DNA from: Epiperipatus broadwayi
Taxonomy: Eukaryota > Onychophora > Udeonychophora > Euonychophora > Peripatidae
DNA length: 64,000 nucleotides
Assembly (NCBI GenBank): GCA_028023455.1
Contig: JAQFVV010000030.1
Span: 4,976,501-5,040,500, forward strand
Direction: 5' to 3'
The notes beneath the pieces were generated by a model. That model saw nothing but the letters and a program-made list of their open reading frames with translations, was not told where the DNA came from and did no database searches. Position 1 is the first letter of the stretch. The number at the start of each line of letters is the position of its first letter. The translations under genes were made by a program, and so were the position numbers. Positions 23,385 to 33,558 of this stretch are shown piece after piece.

Positions 23385-23740
23385 AAATTTAAAAATTAGG
23401 TATATTAATCTTTAACTGAGGTTTAAAGTTTATATCTGTGCTAGAGAAAGTGATTAGTAATAATCATTAGTGTATTTATCTGAAATGGATGGCGTCAAAG
23501 TTGTGAGTGGAGGGAGTTTGACAATGGTAAATGAAAATGTAACAATTTACTCTAGATAAATACTTTGCATATAATAGAGATATATATAAGAGATAGTAAC
23601 CTGGGCCAACTGATGAATGCTGGTTCAGCACTAAATGCATCTTGGGGGTCGTTTGTCTTTTATTATATCTTTATTTATATGAATTTGAAAAGAATGGGGA
23701 AGTGTGGAGGTGTTTATTTTATCTACAAGATCAATGACAT
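23385..23740 (+). repeat. Family B (hammerhead) repeat, copy 2
   Basis: Uninterrupted copy of the repeat, about 350 bases, from TATATTAATCTTTAACTGAG through the ribozyme segment to TGTTTATTTTATCTACAAGA. No ORF of substance; the 62-codon ORF across it is accidental. Confidence 0.7.
23599..23653 (+). ncRNA. Hammerhead ribozyme motif, family B copy 2 (GAAA mutated)
   Basis: Same as copy 1 with CTGATGA at 23610-23616 and stem II TGCTG/CAGCA, but the conserved GAAA reads TAAA, which should inactivate it. Stem III ATGCAT and TCTTGGGGG follow. Confidence 0.7.
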
Positions 23741-23925
23741 CAAACAATATTGACAGTCATTTGCTATATTCCTCTTTGAAGATAATAATGCAATTTTTCA
23801 TGATGTGATAAACTACATTATATACTAACGTTTGATGATTTTTGTTAATTTTCGATCATTTATTTTTGCCATCGTTATTTATACATTAAGTCCTTCTTTA
23901 ACATCATTTAGTGTGTTCCCTAATC
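23741..23925. other. AT-rich spacer
   Basis: Nothing recognised. Confidence 0.3.
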
Positions 23926-23929
23926 TTTT

Positions 23930-24195
23930 TTTATATATAGTACTCGGGGTTTTTTTTTTTTTTTTTTGCAACATGGTGACTTAGTAAATATTGTTATCAT
24001 GTTTGCTATATACTCGGGGGTTTTTTTTTTGCAACATGGCAACTTATGAAACTTTGTTATCATGTTTGTTATATACTCGGGGTTTTTTTTTGCAACATGG
24101 CGACTTATGAAACTTTGTTATCATGTTTGTTATATACTCGGGGTTTTTTTTTTTTTTGCAACATGGCGACTTATGAAACTTTGTTATCATGTTTG
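23930..24195 (+). repeat. Tandem repeat, ~62-bp unit, four copies
   Basis: Unit: TATATACTCGGGG, a T run of 8-18, GCAACATGGCGACTTATGAA, ACTTTGTTATCATGTTTG. Units differ mainly in T-run length. A 100-codon ORF crossing it is an artefact of the repeat. Confidence 0.85.
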
Positions 24196-24324
24196 TTCGT
24201 TCGTGGATTTATTAGTAACAAATAATATGAGTCTTTATTTTACAAGTAAATACATTTATGGAAAAATTAATAATTATATCCATATAACTAATAAATTATC
24301 GAGTTATAGAATCAGATATATGCG

Positions 24325-24410
24325 CGGTAATCAAAGCCGGAGGGAGGATCATCCGCGTCCTTAGGCAAAACAGTGAGTGCCCCCCGCCTCACACACACTT
24401 AAAAAAAGTT
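24325..24410. mobile_element. Possible hAT terminus
   Basis: A short GC-rich island (AAAGCCGGAGGGAGG, TCCTTAGGCAAAACAGTGAG, CCCCCCGCC) lies about 550 bases from the hAT transposase remnant on the side of its 3' end. It could be that element's right terminus. No matching left end was found. Confidence 0.3.
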
Positions 24411-24489
24411 TTAATGTTTTGTTAAAAATAACAAAGAAAAAAAATACTATTACATAATTTAAATACAAGAATATTATATAGACTGAACT

Positions 24490-24665
24490 TTAGATGTAAT
24501 TAGAAGGGATTTGAACAAAGACTTTGAAGTTCCATTCAGCTATCCACTCCATTTTATATAACCGATACACATGACCACACTCATGTAAAAAGATGAATAA
24601 TCTTCAACATACATATTTCGTGTTGAACTAGCACTTATCAGTTAGTCCAGATCATCATCTCCACC
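24490..24665 (-). mobile_element. Ribozyme-plus-tRNA-like SINE, minus copy
   Basis: Read leftwards: AGATGATGATCTGGACTAA, hammerhead core, then about 45 bases later GTGTGGTCATGTGTATCGG, TTATATAAAATGGAGTGG, TAGCTGAATGG (A-box-like) and TTGTTCAAATCCC (B-box-like). It forms a head-to-head pair with the plus copy at 24780-24955. Confidence 0.6.
24604..24655 (-). ncRNA. Hammerhead-like motif, family B copy 5 (degenerate)
   Basis: CTGGACTAA, CTGATAA (one change from CTGATGA), GTGCTAGTTCAACAC hairpin, GAAA, TATGTAT. The G-to-A change in the core and the loss of the exact ATGCATC segment predict inactivity. Confidence 0.55.
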
Positions 24666-24779
24666 TTATATAACCAATGCAAAAGTTGGAGGGTGAAGAA
24701 GATTGAAGCCTGTCCATTAAAGTTTGAAGATTTGCTATCTTAATATAAACTGAACATTGATTGTACAGTATATATGTGT

Positions 24780-24955
24780 GGGGGATAATCTGGACCAACT
24801 GATGAGTTCTAGTTCAGGATGATATATATACTGTATATATAAAGATCATTTATGTTTTTCACATGTATGAGGTCATGTGTAATGATTATATAAGATGGAA
24901 TGGATAACCAAAAGGAGATTGAAGGTCTATTTAAATTCCTTCTAATTATTATAAA
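24780..24955 (+). mobile_element. Ribozyme-plus-tRNA-like SINE, plus copy
   Basis: GGATAATCTGGACCAA, CTGATGAG, then a decayed 3' half of the ribozyme. About 60 bases on come GAGGTCATGTGTAATGATTA, TATAAGATGGAATGGATAAC and TTTAAATTCCTTCTAATTAT, matching the module at 18.95 kb and in the minus copy. About 115 bases separate it from the minus copy. Confidence 0.6.
24785..24831 (+). ncRNA. Hammerhead-like motif, family B copy 4 (degenerate)
   Basis: TCTGGACCAA plus an intact CTGATGAG, but stem II (TTCTAGTTCAGGA) and GAAA (now GATGATAT) have decayed. Included because the 5' half is identical to the family B consensus. Confidence 0.5.
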
Positions 24956-24962
24956 CTTTCTA

Positions 24963-25340
24963 AGCTTTTACAGAACTGAATTTAAGTACAATATCATCAA
25001 CATTTAGAGTATTGCACATGACATTTTCTGTAGCTATCGTTGACAAATTTACCAACCGATCTTGTGTCATTGTCCAATGTAAGTAATTTTTTAACTGAAA
25101 ATGATCTCTCTCCACTAGCTATAATTGTAAGAAGGATTAATATTTTGAATGATATGCTCAAATTTGTGAATGAAATGGTCAAATCATTTTTATGAATATA
25201 ACATAATATTCAATGGATTTTTGAATCGAGATAATTCACTTGAAAATAAGTTTCTAAACAGACATAGTTCTTCATACAATTCCTTTCCATTTATGTCTTT
25301 ATTGTTTTCATTGCTGCTTAAATGAATTTGTAAATTGCAA
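24963..25340 (-). pseudogene. hAT transposase C-terminal remnant
   Basis: Minus-strand frames give, in order, LKECCNLQIHLSS and DINGKELYEELCLFRNL, then NLSISFKILILLTIIASGERSFSV (split here by family variation), and after a frameshift near 25080 MTQDRLVNLSTIATENVM and LNVDDIVLKFSSVKA. SGERSFS followed by TMTQDRLVNLS is the hallmark of the hAT dimerisation domain at the transposase C-terminus. At least one stop and one frameshift interrupt it, and the catalytic DDE part is absent. Closest in style to the ZMYM-like (Charlie-type) transposases of animals. Confidence 0.8.
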
Positions 25341-26039
25341 CATTCTTTTAAATTTTGTTAAAAATAAGTTTCAGTGAGTATTTATAATTGACAAAAATTA
25401 TTCATTATATAAATACTCATCATACTGTCTTTGATGTACCTACGTTAACATTAATTAACAATCTCAACACAAATTGCATCAATATTGAAATATAATTTAA
25501 ATTATATTACCTGTAGAACCTCTTTTTTTTACTGTATATTTAGGTCTCACACAAATAACAGCAGGTATGTATGACGTAAGATAATTTCCAAGAATTAGAG
25601 TTTAGGATGGGCCTTTGTCTTACTAAGATAAAAGTGTAAAGTAAATTTGAAAGAGACCATATCAAGCTGCGATATTTCCTGAATAAATTAATTTTACTGG
25701 CATCTTCTTTACAGTAATATACCTAAATCTTAAAAGTATAATTTGTGCTGTTGCAGTAATGAAGAGATCTAGGAAGAACCAAATTTAGCCTGAGCGGTCG
25801 ACCATCCATCCGATTGAGAATGTTGGTAATTTTTTTAAAATTCTTAATATATTGGTAAAAAATTACTTAAATAAATGCTAACTGTCTATTATTCAGATTT
25901 GTGATTCATTATTATAACTCTTAGTTAGAGGGATAATCCCAAAGCCAAATGTAAAATATTATATTTTTAAAAATAAGTTAATTAGGTTTTTTATTTATTG
26001 ATAGTGTTGAAAGTGATGGGTGTTCCCGCATTTCACATT
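25341..26039. other. AT-rich non-coding DNA
   Basis: May include eroded upstream hAT sequence, but no frame can be followed. Confidence 0.4.
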
Positions 26040-27130
26040 TACCAATATACTTTTTAAATATAATTTTTTAAAATTATAATACTGATTTTTGAGATTTAGT
26101 ATATACTGTTGAAAGACCGGAGTAATCTTGATAGAAGCATTTATCATTTTTTTTAATTATCATTATGTATATATATTTAGGTTTTACGACTTTTTTTAAA
26201 AAATGCCTTAACACGTTAATTTTTTGAGATTTACGATTGCAATATTTGATTTTCATCACTATATACATTAGCATTTTTGGTTTATCTTAAAGTATTTTTT
26301 AATTTTCAATGTTCACCTCTTTTTCTTTTCCCGCACTTTTTTTCCATAGTATAACCTTTGGCTATTTAATGTGACATTACAACCCAATGTTTGATTTATA
26401 GCATTATAGTTTTTAAATATTGTTTTTTAAAATTATAATACTGATTTAGTATATAGCGTTGCTAGACTGGACTGAGCTTTTTAAAATAGCATTTATTATT
26501 TTTCTAGTGATTGCTATATTTTAAAGGGTTTTTGTAAATATCATTTACGATTTTTTTTTAAAAAATGCCTTAACATAAGTTAATTTTTTTGAGATTTACA
26601 ATTACAATGTTTGATTATCACTCTATAAATTACCGTTTTTGATTTATTTTAAAGGATTGTGTAATTTTTTTTAATTTTCAATATTAGGTTCTTCTTTTGC
26701 TTTTTTTTCTTTTCCCCGCACTTTTTTCCATTGTAGCATTTTAGGCTGTTTAATATTACGTTACAATGTCTGATTTATAGCATTATAGTTTTTAAATATT
26801 GTTTTTTAAAATACTGATTTAGTATATACTGTTGAAGACAGGAATAAGCTTTCTTTTTGCAAATAGCATTTATGATTTTTTTTTAAATGCCGTAAGATAC
26901 ATTAATTTTTTGAGATTTACTATTACAATGCTTGGATTTATAGTGTTTTTGATTTTTTAATTTTTTGAGATTTACTATTACAATGCTTAGATTTATAGCG
27001 TTTTTAATTTTTTGAGATTTGCTATTACAATGCTTGGATTTATAGTGTTTTTGATTTTTTAATTTTTTGAGATTTACTATTATAATGCTTGGATTTATAG
27101 CATTATTTATTTTTTTGATTGTGTTTTTGG
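26040..27130. repeat. Complex degenerate tandem repeats
   Basis: A unit containing AATACTGATTT, GTATATACTGTTG, AATAGCATTTAT, a T run, AAATGCCTTAA and TTTTTGAGATTTAC recurs at about 26070, 26435 and 26805 (period ~370). From 26900 to 27110 a shorter ~62-base unit (TTTTTGAGATTTACTATTAC, AATGCTTGGATTTATAG) repeats four times. No coding. Confidence 0.65.
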
Positions 27131-27754
27131 TTTATTTTAAAGTATTTTCACCTCTTTTTCTACCCCCCACCACTTTTTTTGCAATGTTTGATTGACTATA
27201 TATATAAATTAGTGTTTTGGTTTATTTTAAAGTATTTTTTAATTTTCACCTTTTTTGCCCCCGCCCCTTTTTTTTGATAGTAGCACCTTATGCTATTCAA
27301 TGTGACGTTTTCCCGCCATTTTTTTAAGTGTAGTCCCTTCCCACCACCTTTTTTAATTATAGCGCCTCAGGCGTTTTACTTTTTTGAAAAATGGGTGTTG
27401 CTAGTCTATGACATTTATCACTTGCATGTGCCAGCAGTGTTTTTGACTGTTTCCAAATTCAAAATGGCCACCGAGTGATAAATATTAATTTATACGTAAT
27501 CCCCCATCACTTTGAATATATACATGTGATTTACACACATATACGACCTATTAAAATTATATGAAATATTATTATTGATTTATTTAATTTAAGATTATTA
27601 AATCTCTTATTAACATTTATTTTGAATACAAAATTTTTAAAAAAAATTTGAAACAAATAGCTGCGTATATATATGTAGGACTGGGATTTGAATCCAGTTT
27701 GTTGGTGAGGGATAGAATAGGACTGTGAAATGTAATTTGAACCTCAGATTTCCG
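27131..27754. other. Non-coding DNA with two tRNA-B-box-like traces
   Basis: Minus-strand ACTGGATTCAAATCCCAG (about 27678-27695) and GAGGTTCAAATTACA (near 27735) resemble Pol III B boxes, but no full tRNA-like unit can be built. Confidence 0.3.
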
Positions 27755-27795
27755 TTTCAATATCACATGACTCAATTTTTTAAGCTTGTAAATAA

Positions 27796-28052
27796 AAACA
27801 AAGAGCTTTGCTAATTGCTCTAACAAGCTTTGTTGGTAAAATGCTAGCAAGAGAAAGCATTTAAAATATCCCTTTCAGAAACCACACCCAAACCCCAGAC
27901 CAATGGTTTCATGCTTTGGCACTCCTCAGTGAGAGAGTGCCAAAGCATGAAACCATTGGTCTGGGTTTGGTTTCTGGTAGAGATATTTTAAATGCTTTCT
28001 CTTGCTAGGATTTTACCAACAAACTTTGTTAGAGTAATTAGCAAAGCTCTTT
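27796..28052. repeat. Foldback (inverted repeat arms ~120 bp)
   Basis: AAAGAGCTTTGCTAATTGCT through ATGCTTTGGCACT on the left is mirrored on the right, ending AATTAGCAAAGCTCTTT. The arms are the same LINE-plus-ribozyme sequence joined head to head, so the region can fold into a long hairpin. A matching foldback is at 49495-49745. Confidence 0.75.
27887..27936 (-). ncRNA. Hammerhead ribozyme motif, family A (core intact)
   Basis: Minus strand: TCTCTCA, CTGAGGA (27929-27923; fits CUGANGA), G, stem II TGC-CAAA-GCA with G-U closure, GAAA (27910-27907), stem III ACCATTGGT, cleavage base C at 27898, TGGGGTTTGGG. Stem I pairs CTCTCA with TGGGG, partly by G-U. Catalytic residues are all present. It lies at the centre of the foldback, which offers a competing structure. 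Confidence 0.55.
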
Positions 28053-28291
28053 ATAAAAGAAGCATATTTAACATTGACCATATATGTGAGTTGAGCCACA
28101 GAGTAGAGAACCAAAAGCATGTATTGTTTGAATGTAGTAGCTTGCAATATCATGGATCTTATATTACAAAAATTTATCAGAAAAAGAATACCACTGTAAA
28201 TTCAATTATAGTCTTTCCCAAAGGTCTGCTTTGCAGAAATAAGAAGTACATTTTTACTATATATGTTGTGGTACCCTTATCTTTACAATAG
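27992..28291 (+). pseudogene. LINE C-terminal zinc-knuckle fragment
   Basis: Frame reads RVISKALYKRSIFNIDHICE, LSHRVENQKHVLFEC; in the right copy (49538-49332, minus) the same place reads ICELCHRVENQKYVLFEC. That gives C-x2-C followed by a conserved FEC, as after RT in non-LTR elements. The left copy has lost the second cysteine (C to S). A fragment, not a gene. Confidence 0.55.
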
Positions 28292-28639
28292 TAATACAAT
28301 AAGAGAGATATTAATACTTTTAAAAATAAAGTAGAGACAATAAAACAAAGAGATAAGAAAATAGTTCCATAAAAGACATTTTTACAGTCACTTGGCCACT
28401 CATACATCAGTGCTAACCTTTAGTGATATGTATTTCCTGTTCCTATTTTATTGTAAATATTCCTAATTATAGTATAATTCACTTAATATTGTTGAAAAGT
28501 CCTTACTGTAGCATTCTTTCATTAGCTTTGTACTTTTTTTTCTCATATAAACACTGATCAAAATAAAACCAAGAGATTATATTTAGGTGAATTTCCTCAT
28601 ATATATATATATTGTACCGGTCAGAATTGTATGTATTGT

Positions 28640-29936
28640 CTAACAAGAATTAGGATCTAAGCAAAAGTACCTAGAGTTCAATCATATACGAGATACACAG
28701 GTTAGGGATACTCATGAACTCCGCCCTATTGCCCACCTTCCATATCTATCACATTACAAACAACATTTCTGATGATAGCAACCTACTTTCCAATTATCTC
28801 CGGCCCAGAGGGTTCAGCAGAGATACAAGAGATTTAAGCTTAACTAAATGATAACGCAAAGTAATAAGAGATGTGTCCGCATGAACCAATAAAATCTCCA
28901 AAAGATAGATTATTAAATGTAAATTTATTTAACATGAAATTAATATTAGAAATCGATTTATATATGTGAACAGCTAGATATAGAGATTTACACTGACTTA
29001 GAACCTTGATTATACAAAGAATACCTGATCTAGGTTTCACTTATGGTCACTTATGCATTCTATACTAACCTTAATGGCATAACAGGGTTTTATGGATATG
29101 CATTACTAAACATACGTGGTAAGAAATTTATTATATGAACCGATGCGGCTTAATATGCTAATATGATTTAACGGGTTTCTATTATTCACGCTGACATTCT
29201 TCGATCATGAAAACTATAACGGATTGCAATGGCCATACCTGGCTATTAGATCGAGTAATGACATGATTTCCAATTACATAGATTATAACAAAATTCAATA
29301 GGTGTGAGTGGGCTTTTATTCTAACCATCACATTTTAAACAATAAATGATCTAGCGAACTTGGATTACATCTGGATTTCATTAAGAGTTACCTTAACCAT
29401 AAATCAGTTATTCTGGGACATTACAAGATGATTCATCATTCATTATTTACGAAGAGAATGAGGAAAAACATAATTATTTTAACATGGTCATATGACTTGG
29501 CATTTATAGTTTTATTAATAATCAATGATTAACGTGTTTAATAGAGGTTAACGAAGGGTGGATAGTGCTAATAAGCGATAACATATACAAAAGGGCAAAA
29601 TTAATCTATTCTATAACGAGAACTTTGGGAAGGCTTAGGAGAATCACATCATTATGGCTTACAGACATTTAAAATATATAAGGAAGTATGAATGATAACG
29701 TGCGGACCGAATGATAACGCTTGAGAGGACGAGAAGCTTCATCAACTTGACAACGAAGAATATAGGCTTATCCGCACTTGTGACGGATAGCATCCAAAGT
29801 GGTTGGCAAGATACAATGGTTCCGATTTGTCGAATGTTAATCCATAGCAGCGCTTACCGAACCAACACAATCTGTGGGAGTCGGGACCTCCACACTCCAC
29901 CGAGAATTGTGCTATATGGATTCCAAGAATGAGAGA
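28640..29936 (+). repeat. Left arm of ~1.3-kb inverted repeat
   Basis: From AAGAATTAGGATCTAAG to GGATTCCAAGAATGAGAGA. Mirrored at 31786-33038 with roughly 10-15 percent differences, so it is not a simple assembly duplicate. Small ORFs within are accidental. Confidence 0.75.
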
Positions 29937-31785
29937 GTATTGTAACGGTCAGAATCGTCTATCTCACTAACACACTGCAGAATTCAAACCCCAGACATGA
30001 AACTGAACATTCTAGGAGGGGTTGCCTTCTAGATATACTAAGTTCGAATCTAAAGTCCAAATTTCAAAGCGCCATCTACGTGATAACACATCTGGTGCCA
30101 CTACTAGTATAACCTTTGACCGGTGCCTGGTGGTCAGGGAGAAACAAAAGACTGTATACTAAAAGAAGTTTGGGTGGCTAATTAACGTCTATGGATTTAC
30201 AAAAGAAATGCAGAAAATATATACATATAGACCGAGACAGTGATAGGAATCAAATAAAATAAGAGATCAAATTTAGTTTTAAATAATTTCACACAATTTA
30301 TTTATATAAATAGATATATAACGCTACTGTCTGCTTATATGAGACAGGGACGCGTATTAAATAATTGTTGGCATTATATTTCAATAAATGAAGGTCTTAA
30401 AACAAAGTGATATATTCTATTTATTTAAATTTCACGTTACTTAACATTTATTCCGCAGGTCTATTTTCATCCTAAAATAGATTAACCAACTCTCTAATTT
30501 GGATTCCCATTTGTATTTCAAATTTGCTGGGATCATTTGTAACTATTGATTGTTATCTAGATTCTCATAGTAATTAAATGAGATAAACAATAATTTTCAG
30601 ATTTTAACTAAAGAGTCTACATGTTAATTCTAACTCTGTTGTTAAAATTATTGCCACTCAGGAACCAAAATGACGAGTAAATGATTTGCTTCCCTGTCCT
30701 TCCTAAGATCTATCCAATGCTGCATTTTATTACTCAGATCCAAAATACTGCACAGAATGAATTAGATGCTACATAAAGAACTACTGAAATGATGTGGGAA
30801 TTTCGCCAAATACTGCTAACGATTTCATTAAATATAGGGACTCTGCACATGCATGCCACTTGCCATAAAGTTATCGGAAAGAAAGGTAATTCCCTTGCCT
30901 AAAACTTATCCCAATGCTTTCGTCTTGTTAACCCTTTTAACTATAAAACGTAAATTCTCAACCTTCGATAAGATTAATTCCAACCAACTAATGTATACCT
31001 TATTAAACATTTTTAGTTTTGTACTTTTGTAATAAAATGTAATTGTTTGCTTTTCCCATCGTAATGCTACAATTGATTAAATGCTTAAATAATGACCTCT
31101 TTTTTGATTTCTTATTGCTTTTATATTTAAATTGTAGTTTACTCTAACTCGAATACTAGGTTTTCACTATTGTATTTATGCAATGAAATTTTTCATTATT
31201 TGATATTGAAAAATCATACCAAATTCTATTATGCTAATAACTCAATCTGCGAATCAATCCTATTGTATTTTTGCTATTCACAATTAAAAAAGATGAATCC
31301 AGTAATGTGTCTTTCACTACGTTATACCTTTACTTCTCCCCGGATTGAGAAGTACTCCTAAATTGTGTTTCTTATTAATTAATATTATGCTATTTGACAA
31401 GATTTTTAAATATATTATATACTATTATTTCATAACTATTAATTAGTATTATAGAAATTAAGTAATAAATAAATTTAATTCAGATATGTATTTCTAAATG
31501 ATGATTCATTTGATAAGTAGCCCGCCATCTAACAATGATTTAAGTAACTTATTTCGGGCAGATTAATATGCATTTTAACAAGGACTTTAATTTTATTTTA
31601 TATATTCTATTATTAATATACCAAATAAGTTTCATAACACATGGCTTCCTTTTTTAGATCTATAATTATTTCATTACGCTAGGCTTGATTACCATTTAAG
31701 GCCATATAAATCAGATTAAGATAAACCTGAAAGCCTTCGCTTACTGCACCTAAGGATAATGTTCACAAATCAAAAGTTTTTCATC
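29937..31785. other. Spacer between the inverted arms
   Basis: Opens with TGTAACGGTCAGAATCG, like the LTR-type starts at 28613 and 34414. No protein domain, tRNA primer site or polypurine tract could be assigned. Confidence 0.4.
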
Positions 31786-33038
31786 ATACTTTCTCTCATT
31801 CTTGGAATCCATATAAAGACAATTCTCAGGAGGTCCTGACTTCACAGATTGTGTTGGTTCAGCGTTTGGCAGTAAGTAATATCTACAATGAACCATGGTA
31901 TCTTGCCAACCACTGTGGATGCCATCCCACGCTAAGTGGTGATAAGCCTATATTCTTCGTCAAGTTGATAAAGTCATTCCCTTTCCTGCTTATCATTCGG
32001 TCTTATGTTATCGCTCAATTTCATATTTTAAATGTCTGTAAACCTAATGATGTGATTTCCTGGTTTCCAAAGTTCTTCGTTATAAAATAGATTAATTATT
32101 CTTTAGTATATTATCGCTTATTAGCGCTATCCAATCTCTTCAACTACTATTAAACACGTTAATCATTGATTATTAATAAAACCATAAATGCTAAGTCATA
32201 TGACCAGCAAATAATTGTTTTTCCTCATTCTCTTCGTAAATACAAATGATGAATCATCTCCGTAATGTCCCAAAATAATCGATTTATGTTGATGTAATCT
32301 AATAAAATCCAGATGTAATCCAAGCTCGCTAGATCATTTATTGCTTAAATGTGATGGTTAGAATGAAAGCCCACTCACAACTATTGAATTGTTATATTCT
32401 ATGTAATTTGAAATCATGTCAATATTTATCTAATAGCCAGGTATGGCCATTGTAATCCGTTATAGTTTTCTATGACTAAAGAAATATTAAGAAAGGTGAA
32501 TAATATAGAAATCGTTAAATCATATTAGCATAAAGCCCGCATCGGTTCATATAATAAATTTCTACTAATGTATGTTTAGGTAATGGCACCATCAAACCCT
32601 AATAGTGCCATTGGTTAGTATGGTATAGGTGACTAAGTAAGAAACTGTGATTGTATTTTGTATAATCAAGGTTCTAAGTCATTGTAAATTTATATCTAGC
32701 TTAATTATATATAAATTGATTTCTTTAATATTAATTTCATGTTAAATAAATTTATATTTAATAACCTATCTTTTGGAGATTTTACGCCATGGTTCATGCA
32801 TACACATCTTCAATACTTCTATGCGTTATCATTTAGTTAAGCTTTGAATCTCTGTGTCTCACTGAACCCCTCTGGGTCAGGAGACACTTTAGAAAGTAGG
32901 TTGCTATCGTCAGAAATGTTGTTTGTAATGTGATAGATTTGGGAGGTGGGTACAGGGCAGAGTTCATGAGTATCCCACCTGTGTATCTCCTGATAAGGAT
33001 TGAACTCCAGGCATTTCTTGTTTAGATCCTAATTCTTG
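31786..33038 (-). repeat. Right arm of ~1.3-kb inverted repeat
   Basis: Reverse of 28640-29936; ends at the gap with GATCCTAATTCTTG. The gap probably hides the outermost bases of this arm. Confidence 0.75.
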
Positions 33039-33538
33039 NNNNNNNNNNNNNNNNNNNNNNNNNNNNNNNNNNNNNNNNNNNNNNNNNNNNNNNNNNNNNN
33101 NNNNNNNNNNNNNNNNNNNNNNNNNNNNNNNNNNNNNNNNNNNNNNNNNNNNNNNNNNNNNNNNNNNNNNNNNNNNNNNNNNNNNNNNNNNNNNNNNNNN
33201 NNNNNNNNNNNNNNNNNNNNNNNNNNNNNNNNNNNNNNNNNNNNNNNNNNNNNNNNNNNNNNNNNNNNNNNNNNNNNNNNNNNNNNNNNNNNNNNNNNNN
33301 NNNNNNNNNNNNNNNNNNNNNNNNNNNNNNNNNNNNNNNNNNNNNNNNNNNNNNNNNNNNNNNNNNNNNNNNNNNNNNNNNNNNNNNNNNNNNNNNNNNN
33401 NNNNNNNNNNNNNNNNNNNNNNNNNNNNNNNNNNNNNNNNNNNNNNNNNNNNNNNNNNNNNNNNNNNNNNNNNNNNNNNNNNNNNNNNNNNNNNNNNNNN
33501 NNNNNNNNNNNNNNNNNNNNNNNNNNNNNNNNNNNNNN
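33039..33538. other. Assembly gap (500 N)
   Basis: A run of exactly 500 N, a standard placeholder for a gap of unknown size. It lies at the tip of an inverted-repeat arm. Confidence 0.98.
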
Positions 33539-33558
33539 CAACAGATTTGAGTGCTTCA

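Larger units (their letters stand above)
27755..28612 (+). repeat. LINE-derived block E1, left copy, segment 1
   Basis: Nearly identical in reverse to 48915-49785. Contains a foldback (27796-28052) centred on a family A hammerhead and a LINE zinc-knuckle fragment (27992-28291). Interrupted at 28613 by an LTR-like insertion; continues at 33559. Confidence 0.8.
28613..33558. mobile_element. LTR-type insertion (TG...CA) with giant internal inverted repeat
   Basis: Exactly delimited by comparison with the uninterrupted E1 copy at 48.9 kb. Starts TGTACCGGTCAGAATTG, ends TTTGAGTGCTTCA, flanked by ATAT (28609-28612, 33559-33562). Ends and 4-bp duplication fit a Gypsy-like LTR element. The interior has no recognisable gag or pol. 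Arms 28640-29936 and 31786-33038 are inverted copies of about 1.3 kb. At 29938 TGTAACGGTCAGAATCG resembles a further LTR start. Includes the 500-base gap, so structure and length are provisional. Confidence 0.65.

Noticed and set aside
23930-24195. CRISPR-like array
   Set aside because: Whole unit repeats without unique spacers, in a eukaryotic context; an ordinary tandem repeat.
24062-24364. 100-codon ORF with repeated peptide
   Set aside because: Arises from the 62-base tandem array; T-run length variation shows no coding constraint.
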